From Kalaharituber pfeilii (Eukaryota > Ascomycota > Pezizomycetes > Pezizales > Pezizaceae): 64,000 bases of DNA. The position numbers and the translations under genes are program-made. Below, one piece after another: positions 34,313 to 45,764 of this stretch. The notes beneath the pieces are model-generated. The model did not search any database. It saw nothing but the letters and a program-made list of their open reading frames with translations, and was not told where the DNA came from. The DNA is taken from contig WHUZ01000033.1 of assembly GCA_015179045.1 (NCBI GenBank), positions 124,001-188,000 on the forward strand, in the 5' to 3' direction. Position 1 is the stretch's first letter. Each line of letters starts with the position of its first letter.

Positions 34313-37300
34313 CTACTCATCATCCTCGAAGTCATCTGCCCAGGACCCAATGTAATTGCCGAGGGGCTTCAGCAACCTATTGGCAAGCTCATCCAAGGAC
34401 TCTTCGGACTTGTCCTTTCTAATGTCGGTTTCTAGGGCATCATCGATGTCGTCCTCGAAATCTTCTGCCCAAGACCCAATGTAATTGCCGACGGGCTTCA
34501 GCAAAGCATTACCAACCTCGTCCAAGGGCTCTTCGGACTTCTCCTTTTCAAAATCAGTTCCTTGAGTAATATGGATACCGTCGTTTTCAAAATCTGACTC
34601 ATCGCCATTCGAAATGTCCATTTCTTGGGCACGATGCCCCATTCGAGACTCCCTTCCACCTCTTGGAAGATCTACTATTTCGTCGACTTCATTGGCCTTT
34701 CTGTTATTGTTGCCTTTGTGTTGATCAGATGTATAACCCTCGTCATCCGCATGCTCCTCGACATGATATCCATGCAGTCTATATGCTTCTCTTCGATCTT
34801 TTTCCGTCAAGATGAAGAAACTTGTAGGCCAATCTCTCTTCTTGCAACTCTTCCTTTTCTCCGAGAATCGCACGCACTCTTTGCAACCAGCATATGGATC
34901 ACCACCCTTTGCTTTGCAGCATTCATTGCAGTAGCAAGACCAGCATTCGTCGCATCCGTTACTGTTTGTGTAGTTTCCATCACAGTAGTTGCAGTGGTAG
35001 CGCCATCGCACAGGATTGATTCCCCAATGGCGCTCATAGCAACCTTGACTTCTATTTTCAGCGCAGCCTGCGCATATGCATGTGAATGGCTTTCGATAAT
35101 ACTGTTCTGGATTCTCGTCAAAGTCAATGTATACGAAGGTATCCTCGTTTTTGGAACCCTTCTTCCAGAGCACTACTTGGTCAACAAAATCACCATCATC
35201 GGTCTCGATAGGCTCCTCCTCAGGGAAAAACAAAACAATCATTATAGGAATGGGTATTTCTGAAGCCGGTCCAACAGATTGAGAGTCACTGATCAACGAT
35301 GAGTGCGCAGTCCCAGTCTCGTTGCTGATGTTTAGAATCTTCTCAATAGTGCCTTTTGCTTCTGTCAGTTTGCGAAGCGAATGAGTAGAGATTAACGAGT
35401 GGAGGTTGAGAAGAAAGTTTGGATCCAAGCCACTGCGCCTATTCCCATTTTTGTCAACTGCCTGAGAGATAGTTTCAACTTCTGGCACGAGAAGAGAAAT
35501 AACTTCCAAAAGTGCTGCTCCAATATTTGAAACTGCTACATTTGTTTCTTTAGACTTGTGAACAGTCTGTTTTTTATTTTGCTGTTTCTTAGAGCAAAAC
35601 GCTGGCTCGTCTGTGGAAGGCCCCTGAGATGAAACCTCTGTGGCTTCAGTTCTGATTTCTTGAACATTGATCTGCCCGTTATCAATGTCAACATCCGCAA
35701 CCTTTTCCAGTCCTACGTTTGACGAAACATTGACGTGTGCGATGGTAGTGCACAATTCAGCAGGCTCATCTGTCTCATGAGCAATGCTTTCATTGGCAGC
35801 ATTCTGCCCCTCATTATCATCATCTTCGGCACCTGCGTTGTTCTCTCCGGAGTCTGCGATGGTAACTTGACTATGATTGGCGGAGGGACTTTCTAGCTCC
35901 TTTGGTGTTGATTGGACGTCTTCGTTCTCTTTCGAGTCTGTACCTTGAACCTCTTCTTCGGATTCGTTAAGCAGTTGATCATCAACGGTAGCTGAGGCAG
36001 TATTTTGAACATCAAGACTCTCCTCATTCACAACTTCAATCTCGATACTCTCACAATTAGTTTCAATGGAACCTATGTTGTTGTGAACAACAAACATTCC
36101 AGGTTTTTCTGCCCGTAGTTTTGTGGCGCCCTCGTTATAGTGAGTGCTCTGATGTATGTCGACAGTGGAAGATTTATGCTGAGTATCGTCTTGATCAATC
36201 AGAGTGAATTGAGCATGATCCGCATTCTGTCTCTCTTCCAAGGGTGGAATGGTCAACTTTTTTCCCGTTTCCTGAACCAGTTTTTCAGGTTCGTCACAGA
36301 ATTTCATATCAACTTTCTCAGTATCCACGACCTCAGGTGCTTGGATACAGTTTTCTCCTTTCCTAACCGACTTTGAGTTCTCGAGGGTATCAATTTCGAT
36401 GCCAGAATCAAGGGTGTTTTCAAGGTTCAATGTTGATAGTGTACTCAGAGGCTTAGCAGCGCTGGTACTATTGTCAGGATTGAATTCTGTTGCCATCAGG
36501 CTCAGTGATGAGGAAGTCTTCTCAATACAATCAAGCTCAAATGGTTTGGCCATCGAATTTAGAGTTGGCGGACTTCCAGCATGAAGGTTTGTGCTAACAA
36601 GCGGCCTGAACTCTAATGCCAACGGATCTAGAGATACATGAGGCTTCTCAATTCCATCAGGATTGAATGTGGTCGCTTGCGGATTGAGAGTCTGGGAAGG
36701 ACAAGCCCGCTTTTCGAATGAAGACTGACTAGACTCCGAAGTCGTCGTGTTAGGTTCGGCAACCATCAGATTTGGGAAAAATTTACTGGCTTCAGGACTG
36801 AATATGTGAACCGCATTTGCTGTTTGATTTTGACGCAAACCCTTGAAAGCTGGGGCAGCGGCGGCGAACGCGAATTCACAAATTTGAAGTTTCTGGCCTG
36901 TAACCATAACTTGCGGCTGCATTTCCGAAACGTTTTTGTCCTTGGGGACGGACAGTTTATCGACCAATTGCCACATTTGCCGAATAGTCATCTTGAACAG
37001 ACTTTCGTGCTTAGCTGGGGCGCACTGCTTTGTAGCAGCGTCTACATTGGCTGCCACATTAGCATGGTTCAAACAACTCGAGCAGGAAGGCGATTACAAA
37101 CCATTATATATAGAATTCGTAGATTCTTGCTGTTTTCCACTTCGCTCGCAGACTATGTCTTGAGCGTCTACGAGACACCCACTGATCAGTTTTGTGCACA
37201 ATAGAGTTCCACAGAAACGGTACTAACCTAGACGGGCTTGACGCGTCAATCTCTCATTGTTTTCCGTGATGTCGTCCGCTTCTGTTCGCCAGCAGCCTCC

Positions 37301-37405
37301 TGTTACACACCTGCTGATCAGCCTCTATACACAAATACTTGACATGACGAAAGACTTACGTGCGAAGGCAAGGAGCTGCTCTGCACACATTGTGACTGTC
37401 TGCAT
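34313..37405 (-). CDS. 973-aa protein with multiple PAM2-like motifs, Cys-rich domain and C-terminal duplication (four exons)
   Basis: Exons 37405-37360, 37299-37228, 37167-37102 and 37050-34313; introns of 60, 60 and 51 bp, all GT-AG, all phase 1. Start MQTVTMCAEQLLAF. Residues about 120-255 hold a run of motifs fitting the PABP-binding PAM2 pattern (L/F, x3, A, x2, F, x, P): FAAAAPAFKG, FSPEASKFFP, LNPQATTFNP, LDPLALEFRP, LNSMAKPFEL and LSLMATEFNP. A long acidic Ser/Thr/Glu region follows. Near residues 730-800 is a Cys-rich domain (CICAGC, CNYCDGNY, CDECWSCYCNECC, CKEC), probably zinc-binding. The last 85 residues are two copies of a unit ending LLKP.GNYIGSWA.DFEDD. PAM2 motifs bind the MLLE domain of poly(A)-binding protein; the inferred role is in mRNA metabolism or granules. 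No catalytic domain seen. Confidence 0.87.
34319..34550 (-). repeat. Tandem duplication of about 100 bp inside the 3' end of the PAM2-repeat gene
   Basis: 34319-34420 and 34449-34550 are similar at DNA and protein level. The units encode EKSEEPLDEVGNALLKP and DKSEESLDELANRLLKP, each followed by GNYIGSWA and an acidic DFEDD. The conserved core (LLKP, GNYIGSWA, DFEDD) against more variable linkers suggests selection on the motif. Confidence 0.8.
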
Positions 37406-37807
37406 GATGCCACAGCAAAGGAAACGACACAAAAGGAGCTGACGCTGGTCAGATTGAATAGATTGATTTAGATGGTGCGTAGATTATAGGTTGTAGGGTG
37501 GTGGTCAGTAGATGTGATGTGGATTCAGTGTTGGGGGGGAAGAGGTGTAGATGAAGGTGGATTGTGGAGAGAAGGAGAAGTGGGAGTAGTGACGGGAGGT
37601 TGGGCGAAGGAAGAAGGGGCTTATGTAGGGAGGTATGCGGGCGTGGGTTTTTGTGCACTCACTGCACGAAGAAAGAAAGGTCGAAGGGTGCCTCCCGGGG
37701 CACGTGGGCTAGTCCGGAAGGGGAACTGTATCCAAAGCAGAGCAGAGCATGGCGCCAATCTGCACAAATTGCTTGCCGCTGCCTACTTAACGTACTTGCT
37801 TAGTACT

Positions 37808-37842
37808 CACGGGGCAACGGGGCAACGGGGCAACGGGGCAAT
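37808..37842. repeat. Short tandem repeat, unit CGGGGCAA, about four copies
   Basis: CGGGGCAA is repeated four times head to tail in GC-rich DNA between the two PAM2-motif genes, about 400 bp upstream of the start of the 973-aa gene. It may be part of its promoter region; no known factor site is claimed. Confidence 0.8.
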
Positions 37843-38261
37843 GTGCCGCGCCGCGAGAGCAGCACAGGTGATCCCGCGGCCACACAGCCCGAGCCACAGC
37901 GGCGCACCGGCCAGCGCCCATTGAATGAGGCATGCAGGTCGCCGCGCAGCTTGCTTACTCGGCACAGCCAATCTCCCGCCGCCATTGTGCTGCCCTGCAC
38001 GCGTGACACCCGAGACTTGAGGCAGGCGCCGCTGATGGCAGCCACAGTGCACAGCACACTCCTGGTGCAGCCCTCAGCCGTGGCTAGCATTGAAGACGAG
38101 ACTGGTATTGAAGCACTCGGTGAGTCTGGTCCTGAGGCACGAGCATACGCCCATTCCAACCAGCCCGACTATTCTATTCAGTCTACCTGATCTTTCTTTC
38201 CATTCGCCACCCTTTCAATCTCCGGCCCGTCAAGCCTGCCTCCGGGCTTTGAGGGCTATAG

Positions 38262-38325
38262 ACCCAGGGGCCCTCGAGTAATGATATTAAAAAAAAAAAA
38301 AAAAAAAAAAAAACCCAGGGGCCCT
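38262..38325 (+). mobile_element. Family A LINE micro-insertion, 38 bp, 13-bp TSD
   Basis: ACCCAGGGGCCCT flanks the insert at 38262-38274 and 38313-38325. The insert is CGAGTAATGATATT plus about 24 A, the last 14 bases of the family A end. It interrupts a family B copy whose poly(A) follows at 38364-38385, so B was present first. Confidence 0.75.
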
Positions 38326-38385
38326 GCCATGGCGAACAGCTGCACGCGGGGTCACGTGAGGGGAAAAAAAAAAAAAAAAAAAAAA
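38326..38385 (+). mobile_element. Family B LINE/SINE 3' end
   Basis: GCCATGGCGAACAGCTGCAC, then GCGGGGTCACGTGA and about 22 A. The same end occurs at 62736-62803 (minus strand, with TSD) and without poly(A) at about 52031-52075. Confidence 0.7.
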
Positions 38386-38454
38386 GGTGGGAGGCAAGTC
38401 CTGGGTAGCTCGCCCTTCAACATCTAATTTCTCTTCTCACTTACACACCCCCGA

Positions 38455-39099
38455 CTATATATCCGACAAACATGACCAGAACATGCCCAGCTGGCAGATA
38501 TAACACATACATGGCCCGCACATCGCACACACCAAGCCTAGCCCCTGCCCAAATTCAGCTTCGATATTTGCGTGATGCAACCTGACCAACTCATCCGCCC
38601 TACAACAGAAGCAGTTGCAGCTGTACATATAGCACCTAGTTTGGCAGCCTATCGCTAGTCGAAACTGCCCCGGCGGCCCGCCCGGTCTCAGCTGGTAATT
38701 GCAAGCCCGTGGATAGCTGTCTGGATACCATAAAGCAAGCACGCAGCCTTTGAGATAGGCATTCCGAACCCAGTGATGAGGATACAATGCGGTAGTCGAC
38801 GGCTGCATCGGCGCTTGCTGCTGCTTCCAAGGAATATTATGCCCTAAGACGATTGGAGGAGACGGAAAAGTTGCGGTCATGTTCGGTGACTTTGCGGGGG
38901 AGGACCTGGACTCTGGCTTCGGTGAATCAGCTATCCCTTGGTCCATTTTGCATGCACGTTGACCAACGTACATTGAAGAGGACACAATCAGCGGTGGCAT
39001 TTGTCGGGGTACAAAGCAGGGAGCCTCTGGATTGAAAACAGTGAATTTTGCGGTGATTGTCTTGTCGATTGGAAAGGTTTGGATTTCCTCGTCCTTCAT
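38455..39099 (-). CDS. 214-aa Cys-rich protein with a PAM2 motif
   Basis: ATG at 39099 to stop at 38455. Residues 17-29 read FTVFNPEAPCFVP, an almost ideal PAM2 motif (F-N-P-x-A-x-x-F-x-P) for binding the MLLE domain of poly(A)-binding protein. Residues 50-95 are Pro/Ser-rich. The C-terminal 85 residues are Cys-rich (GCQTRCYMYSCNCFCC, then CAMCGPCMCYICQLG) and could bind metal or be cysteine-linked. It lies directly upstream of the 973-aa PAM2-repeat gene on the same strand, about 1 kb away; both combine PAM2 with cysteines, which hints at a shared pathway or partner. No membrane segment is clear; the very hydrophobic end could be lipid-modified. Confidence 0.65.
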   Translation of the reverse strand: MKDEEIQTFPIDKTITAKFTVFNPEAPCFVPRQMPPLIVSSSMYVGQRACKMDQGIADSPKPESRSSPAKSPNMTATFPSPPIVLGHNIPWKQQQAPMQPSTTALYPHHWVRNAYLKGCVLALWYPDSYPRACNYQLRPGGPPGQFRLAIGCQTRCYMYSCNCFCCRADELVRLHHANIEAEFGQGLGLVCAMCGPCMCYICQLGMFWSCLSDI

Positions 39100-41226
39100 G
39101 CTATCAACTTGCTAATGCAATGTGAATAGAAGCAAGATCAGTTATTTAAGAATCTGGTAAAGCTGGAGCTGCGGCAGCTGCACTTCTGACACTGATGGCA
39201 TGCAACGATCTGTCCTATATATGCCCTTCAGGTGCGTGCGCTGGCTAAATGAGCTTCTATTAACAATACATATGTGCTCCTCTGATTCTGGTTATAGGCA
39301 ATCGGTTATAAAACTCGACTCCCGCTACCGCTACACAAATCTGGCCTGGCCTTGTGCGTTTCTCCATAGAGATTGGCGTGATTATTCTCGATTGAAGTGT
39401 CCCTTGCCTAGAACAGCACTGTGCTGGTACCCTCATCCTGTGCCTCCCATAGCAGCTCATGAGTTAGGAATTTCAGAAGCTGCTGCTGCAGGAGTGCCTC
39501 ACATCTTGGGCGTGGACCGCGTGGTATGTAAGCTCATCAAAGGAGAACAGAAACTGAGGAGTCGGTACTTTATATTGGCGCATGTCATAAAGACATTTCT
39601 TCCTAATGAGTTGCGGCACGCTTGCCGTGCTCTAGGACGTGTTCAAACCTGCAAACCGTCGATGCGCTTGGTAGAGTTGGTTATGAAAAACGAAAAACAC
39701 TACCGAACCGTCAAGGGCCTGCTTGTATCGAGGGATAATCCGCTCCTGCTGCTCTAGTCTAGAGTCACTGGCTACGTGGTCAAAGCTGTATGTGCTCTCG
39801 GCAATGATGTGTCAATATAAGTCTAGACCTAACATTCGTTGAGGGTAACAGGTGTCTGAGGCACAGCGGTTACGTAATGCGGCAAGTTGCGCGCCTGGGC
39901 CGCTCACTTAGAAGCATGAAATTATACTGAACCCTCAGAGTTCGAAGATCCCAAGTCAAACTCGTACTACTCTCACCCCCAATCCTTACTGCGAATCGAG
40001 GGCACTTCAAGCCAGATAACTGCAAAGCATTATCCATGCAATTACCGAAATCTGCAGTAGCTAATATGCTGCGAGAGGCCGGTCCAATCTCCTATTGAGG
40101 GAAAGAGGACAGCGGCAAAATTCACATGTGAGATGCATCAATGCATTAACTGTGTCTCAACTTCTCAACCAACAATGGCCACATTATTGTGCACCTCTTC
40201 TAGTCTGGTTGACAACTACTTAAGTGAGCTCTTCCCCACTGTTATCCTCACTATCTACATGAAATTACTCCCCATCTTGAGGAGTGGAGAAGCTAAGTAC
40301 AATCTGGGGAGAAATCCAATGAACAGGTTTCTTTATCCGCCATTTACGCTACGTTCATTTCTGCAACTCTTCGCTAGACATTTGGTACCATCTCCAGCTT
40401 GCCCCCCTGCTTACTGGAAACCCCGCTGGGGCGTCTACTGATAATAGTTTCCATCAGATGTTGTTGGCGCAGGCTTATTGGCACCTGTCCACTCCATACG
40501 TTCAAAGGATTTTTTTTATAAATCTCATTACTCGTATACTGCCCCGGGGGCGACGACGAGGCGCTCAAAAGCTGAAAAGTCACAACCTCAACAGCCAAGG
40601 TGCAAAGCGAATGGCCATACATTCTCGACCCTCAAATTGAAAACGAAAAATTTGATGAACTTCTACTGTTGCGACAGCTTTGAACTCGATAGCCGCCGGT
40701 CCTCTGTTAATCGTGCTTGCTGTGAGAGAAAGGAAATCTTCTGCAAGTTGAGCTCAGTGATGTGACAGGGAGCCGCCAATCCCATAGCTAATGCATGGAC
40801 TGGTGCTGATCAATTAGGCGAAGAACTGCATTGTCTGTACCCCGGACTCACTTGACCAGCAAGACCTACCTCCATGCTATTTGGTTTCGGATACCATACC
40901 CAGATATCCAGCGAAGCTTGTTTTAAGTTGGGGAAGATTTACGGCTTCGAGAATCTTGGCACAGGACTAGAAACCATCGTTGGAATAATCAAGAGATCAG
41001 CCGGGGTAGAATTTCGCACACAAAAAAACGGCACATGCTGCAAACATTGTCGGAGGAGCCGAGACCAATCCTTGAGTGTAGTAAAGTATATTGATTAGCA
41101 ACAACCCTTGCTTGTTCCCAACTGCAACTCGTTCCACGTGTACATAGGTAGACATTCTCTCTAAAATAAGCTTTTTGGTTTGCCATTGGCTGTTCTTCAC
41201 AAGAGCTAACGCTTGGCAAAGGATGA
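39100..41226. other. Intergenic stretch with only weak open frames
   Basis: The largest frame (39200-39757, +, 185 codons) has no domain and mixed composition. A family A LINE end lies at 40510-40561. No RNA gene was recognised. Confidence 0.4.
40510..40561 (-). mobile_element. Family A LINE 3' end, minus orientation
   Basis: Reverse-complement reads CTCGTCGTCGCCCCCGGGGC, then AGTATACGAGTAATGAGATT and a short A-rich tail. Outer stem CTCGT/ACGAG and inner stem GCCCC/GGGGC are both intact. Flanks GTTCAAAGG and GCTCAAAAG are similar and may be a decayed target duplication. Confidence 0.6.
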
Positions 41227-41891
41227 TATGGTGGAGTGCACCTAGAAGGGACCATTCCGTCGCGCGCTGACTAATACGTTATTTTTCAAATTTTTTCGGA
41301 GGGGGGGTCCCTGCACACAAGCTCCCAGCGGGCCTCGGCCGCAGTACACTCACATTTGGCATCTCATCTTCGCGATTGAAAGACATCCAAGTACCCGATA
41401 ACCTGGGACTCGTGGGCATTTGGTATTATTCTATCATTGTTTTTATTGTGAGCTTAACTTCAATGAATTTTTGGGGGGCAGCTTCAGAATGCTTGACTTG
41501 CAATAATTGTGAGTATAACTTCGAAGCATTACGATTGACAATTCCAGAGTCTGTTTCTGATCATTATTTTCTATAAATGTTTACCTATTTATTATGCACA
41601 TATAGAGATGGTTGTGAAACAGGAACGTGTATCATTTCCAAATATACTTAGTAAGTTTCTCTTGTGCTAGTACTGATTTAGCGTGGCACGCCGCATTTCT
41701 CAGCACAAAGTACCTCCCTCCTTTTCAAGTTCACTTCTTGATTTTTTTTTTTTTCAAAAAGTATCATAGAGGATATAGAATTGTGAAGGGGACAATACTA
41801 TATTAATGTCCTTTAGGTTTCACTCAGGTGTGGTTTGGTAATGTCAAACGTTGTGCGTGTAAGTGGTGCCTTCTAGGTGCACTCCACCATA
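41227..41891. mobile_element. 665-bp TIR element of Tc1/mariner type with TA ends
   Basis: The left end TATGGTGGAGTGCACCTAGA (from 41227) is matched over 23 bp by the inverse at the right end (CCTTCTAGGTGCACTCCACC then ATA, to 41891). Both ends include TA, as expected for TA target duplication. Inside, a plus-strand frame (41376-41576) ends ECLTCNNCEYNFEALRL, similar to a frame near 48.8 kb. No complete transposase is present; the element is degenerate or non-autonomous. Confidence 0.75.
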
Positions 41892-44773
41892 CTATAATAA
41901 TATGTTCCTTCCTGGGGCAGAGAAACAGAGTTTGAAACGGCGAGACAGTTTCAATCCAACGCTCCGCGATGTCATGAAATCAATTGGTCTCCACTTTGGT
42001 GCATTACACGCAATAGACAATTGACTGCAGCAAAATAAAGTTGCAACTGTCAATTGATATACTAGTATATCATATATTGATAAATCAGACAAGCCTTTCA
42101 GTATCGCGGAAATGTGCGTGAAACTCTATGACGTACTTGAGGAAAAAAACACAGCTTAATTCGTCCGGGGAATCCCATTCGCAGTTCTGAAAACAAGCTT
42201 CTCTTCTCAGCTTCCATCCTCAGATTGTTAATGTTGTCAAGTAGGAGCTCCTTAGTCCTTAACCTGGTGAGGATGGGGGATGCGTTACCTAAGCATCTGA
42301 AGTGTCTAGGGACCCATGGAAATCCACAAACCGGTGAAGTGAGTCAACACTAAATTCGGTTCCGGTCGGCCTAAAATCTGCTGTTGGTGAGTGGTTGGGG
42401 TTTTCCACATGGCCAGGCGAGTTAATTATTGCAAAGCCATACCGCAAGCCAGAGATATGGCTCTGAGAATGGAAGGTTACATAGGTGGACCCAGAATAGG
42501 TACTCTACAAGTATATATTGTTACACCAATTGCTCATTATGAGATATATTTGCTTTTCAGTGAAATTGGAAGTGGAATGATAGACAATGCATATGTTTTG
42601 GTAACCACACAATGGCGCTTTTCCTCATCTACTATTGGGTTCTCTGGACCATGCACGCATTGCATATACTGTATAAATGGTTAGAGATTAAGGGCATATC
42701 ATCCAGAAGGAATGCATCCCGTGCTACCCCTGAGTCGCATCTCTTTCGGTTGATAAGGCGCTGAGGGCTTCTGTTAGTTGTTGTATTTTGCCCCCTTTGG
42801 TCGCGGTTCAAGAATATTAATGGCTGGAGCTTTTAAGGCCAGGAAATTAGACGGTCGGATTACCTTGACTTCCCCGTCAGTTTAAATCAATATTTTTTTT
42901 TTCCTGAAGCCTGGTTTTATTTTCCTTGTCGCTCGCTTCCTGTTACAATTACCCCCGCAAACTATGTTCTATCTACATTAAAACAGGAGATGAGACATAA
43001 GGGCGTTTGTCGGGACGGCCCATCCATACACGAAGTAAAGTCAGCGTCCTGGTTACGAGACTACACGAAGAACTCATAATTCTACCGCGCTTACATCTTC
43101 ATCAGATGTTTGGAAGCAATATAGATGCAACGACAGGGAAAAAAACAGAGAGTCGCCGATGCAAGCTCTTTTGTTGGCGTGTGTTACACCGAAACAGCGC
43201 ATGGCTTTTACAGAACATACGCAGGGCACGATCGAGTACATATCCTCAAGGTTAAAAAAATTGCGGCATAATTCTTAACAGCAAGCAAGTGTCTTCTGTA
43301 TTCCCATAGTTAATTGGACCGCGTTTGCCAGCAAATGGGGGGATTTAGATTCAAAAATTTCACTAGCGCAGGGGGTGGATAATGTTATACTCCTTTTTTT
43401 TTTTTTTTTTTTTTTTTTTTTCTGTTTGTGATACGTTGCTCATTCAATATTGAGATTTTGCTGCTATTATCATTTGCCCTTGAGGCTGAGCATGAGCGAT
43501 TAGCAACACCCCCAGACAAGCATTGACACAGACTACATTGACATGCGTGTGTGTCTGTGCGCCTTGATAAGGCATATTTCCAGGACAGCTAAACCCAGCC
43601 TCATGGTAACGAATGATAAGCTACGCCGAGACATTTTGACAAATACTAACAATTTTTTTTTCTAAATAACAATCTGGCGTGGTGGGTCTAGAACAAGTAA
43701 ATAGTTGTCGAGGATTGGACGGCAGATAAATTGGAATACAGCATTGGGGGCTTTTTGACGTCTAGCTAGGTTAACTTTTATCGTTGACGTCGAACGTGAA
43801 TGGGGGGAGTCAAAAGCTAGTGGCTAGTGGAACCTGGAAGGGGGAGGAGAAAGGGGAGGTAGGATTGTAGGTATGCGATACGATGCGCTGATGCGATGGC
43901 GGGAGATATGATTTCTGAGCGAAAGTCTCATGCAGGGACTTTTAGGGTAGTAGTGGGATAGGTTTGGACGCCAAACATGGAAAAATAAATATATATGTAT
44001 CAAACAGTTTTTATTGTATTTTATTCTCTTCCTACGAATTCCGAGGCATTTACGCAGTCTTCGAACCGGACCTATTGCAAAGCAGACTAGAAATTAGACT
44101 GCCGCGTAGTTTGGTTTCGAGAACGCGATATCAATGCAAGAAGGAAAAAATAATGCAAGTAGAGGGTTTGCTGGATGCAGATAGGATATAATTTATTATT
44201 CGTCTTGGCGTCCCGTCTTCTTGTGACTGTGGGTACTAGTACGACAAACGGGGTTTATTGGACATGAACTATGTAGCTGCTTTATATTTTTTTTTTTTGC
44301 CCTTGGGCTTCAAGCTAGGCAAACAATCATCATCATTATCATTAAATCTCCCTCCACGACATCAAGGCCACGTTTGTAGTGCCTTTACATACTAGTAGGT
44401 ACAGTAGTTTCTTTTTTTTTTGTGTGTTTGCTTGATAGCACTTTGGGATACTTTGGTTCCGTCCAAGCATGAGAGTCTAGACATTAGTTTGTGAACTGAG
44501 TATGGAGTATGGAGGGGAGGGGTACATAGATAGGTTTTGATCCAGAAAGGCGGGGCGGTTGCGGATGAGAATTTTGTTGGGAGACGATATTGTTCTAGTG
44601 CCCAGACTGTTATTTTCGGTCTCCGTCATGGCTTGGCCGTACGATGGCTTCGCTATTACTATCGTCTCTTAGGATGGGTACGAAGTAAGTACTGTACTAT
44701 ATAAGTGTAGTTTTTACGTTGGTTGTTACGAGATGGTTTGGATGGATGGGTGGACGGGTGAAGAAGGCGTGGT

Positions 44774-44808
<35 letters not shown>

Positions 44809-45764
44809 CCAATCAAAAAAACAATAAAACATTGAAGAAAACATGTGAATACCAAATATACAGTAGATATGAATCGAGATACAAGTATGTAGATGGGGAG
44901 GGTCGTCAAGGCACGGAGGCGACGTAACACGCTGACGCAACGTCCCTAGGCGGTGCACATCAAAATTGCTCCGCATCCCCCCCCCCTCTGCGGAATTCGA
45001 ACGTATCGAAATCCGAACGATAGCCTTCTTGCATCCAGCCGATATGATAGGTTGACCAATTTTACATGTTTTGCCAAACTGTTTTTTTTTTTTTTTACGC
45101 TCGTTTTCTGACGCGAAAATGACAAAAAAAAATTGATAACTGTTTAAGAGCGCGTGCTCCCATAATTTCCTATCAATCTAGGTAGAGTACTTACACTATG
45201 TGTCCAGGGTTTCCACAAGCTGCTCTGGGATGCTGAAGATATCACTTTGGACTTTTAAAAAAAAGGAAGAGTGTGATGATATACTAGCAAGAGTTTGTCT
45301 TGTATAAACCTCCTCATTAAAATTTCCATGGCCGTATGAAACGCTGGAACCCGCTATGATGACACCCATCGACTAAAGCAAGTGGTTTATAGTTACATAA
45401 TTCCGAATTGTTCTTCCCACTTTACAGTTCTCGAACCTCCCCTACTTTATTATTTTTCATTAAAAATCCATTCTCCGAATAACCGGTTCAGTCAGAATGG
45501 TAAACATGCTTAAATGGCAATCACACCCAGCAAATGAAAGCATGCACCCCCCCCCCCCCCCCCCCCCTCTACCAAACCAATCAACCACATAAGAATAAAG
45601 GACATAATTGCATTAATATGACACCCCGCATAAAAATAAAAAAGTTTCCTTACAAGACACCATACCAGCCAAGAAGCAGGACATTAAAAAAAAAAAAAAA
45701 AAACGAGGGAGGGAGAAAAGAGCATATCGCATTATTATAAATCTCTCGAAATGCTTGGGCTCAT
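41892..45764. other. 3.9-kb stretch without a convincing gene
   Basis: Contains T runs (42892, 43396-43421, 44776-44809, 45082-45095), a 21-C run at 45547-45567, an A run at 45685-45703 and many short frames. The long poly(T) tracts lack the family A or B ends and lack target duplications. The part next to 45765 is 3' flank of the MARVEL-like gene. Confidence 0.4.
45547..45567. repeat. Poly(C) run of 21
   Basis: An uninterrupted C homopolymer, rare in this otherwise A/T-homopolymer-rich DNA. Length is prone to sequencing error. Confidence 0.85.

Noticed and set aside
34625..35263. Plus-strand frame of 212 codons inside the 973-aa gene
   Set aside because: Hydrophobic shadow of a well-supported minus-strand exon.
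39200..39757. 185-codon plus-strand frame
   Set aside because: No domain, no homologous motif, mixed composition, no supporting neighbours; could be chance.
43396..43421. Long poly(T) tract as another LINE tail
   Set aside because: No family A or B end next to it and no flanking direct repeat. The same holds for the T runs at 24957 and 44776.
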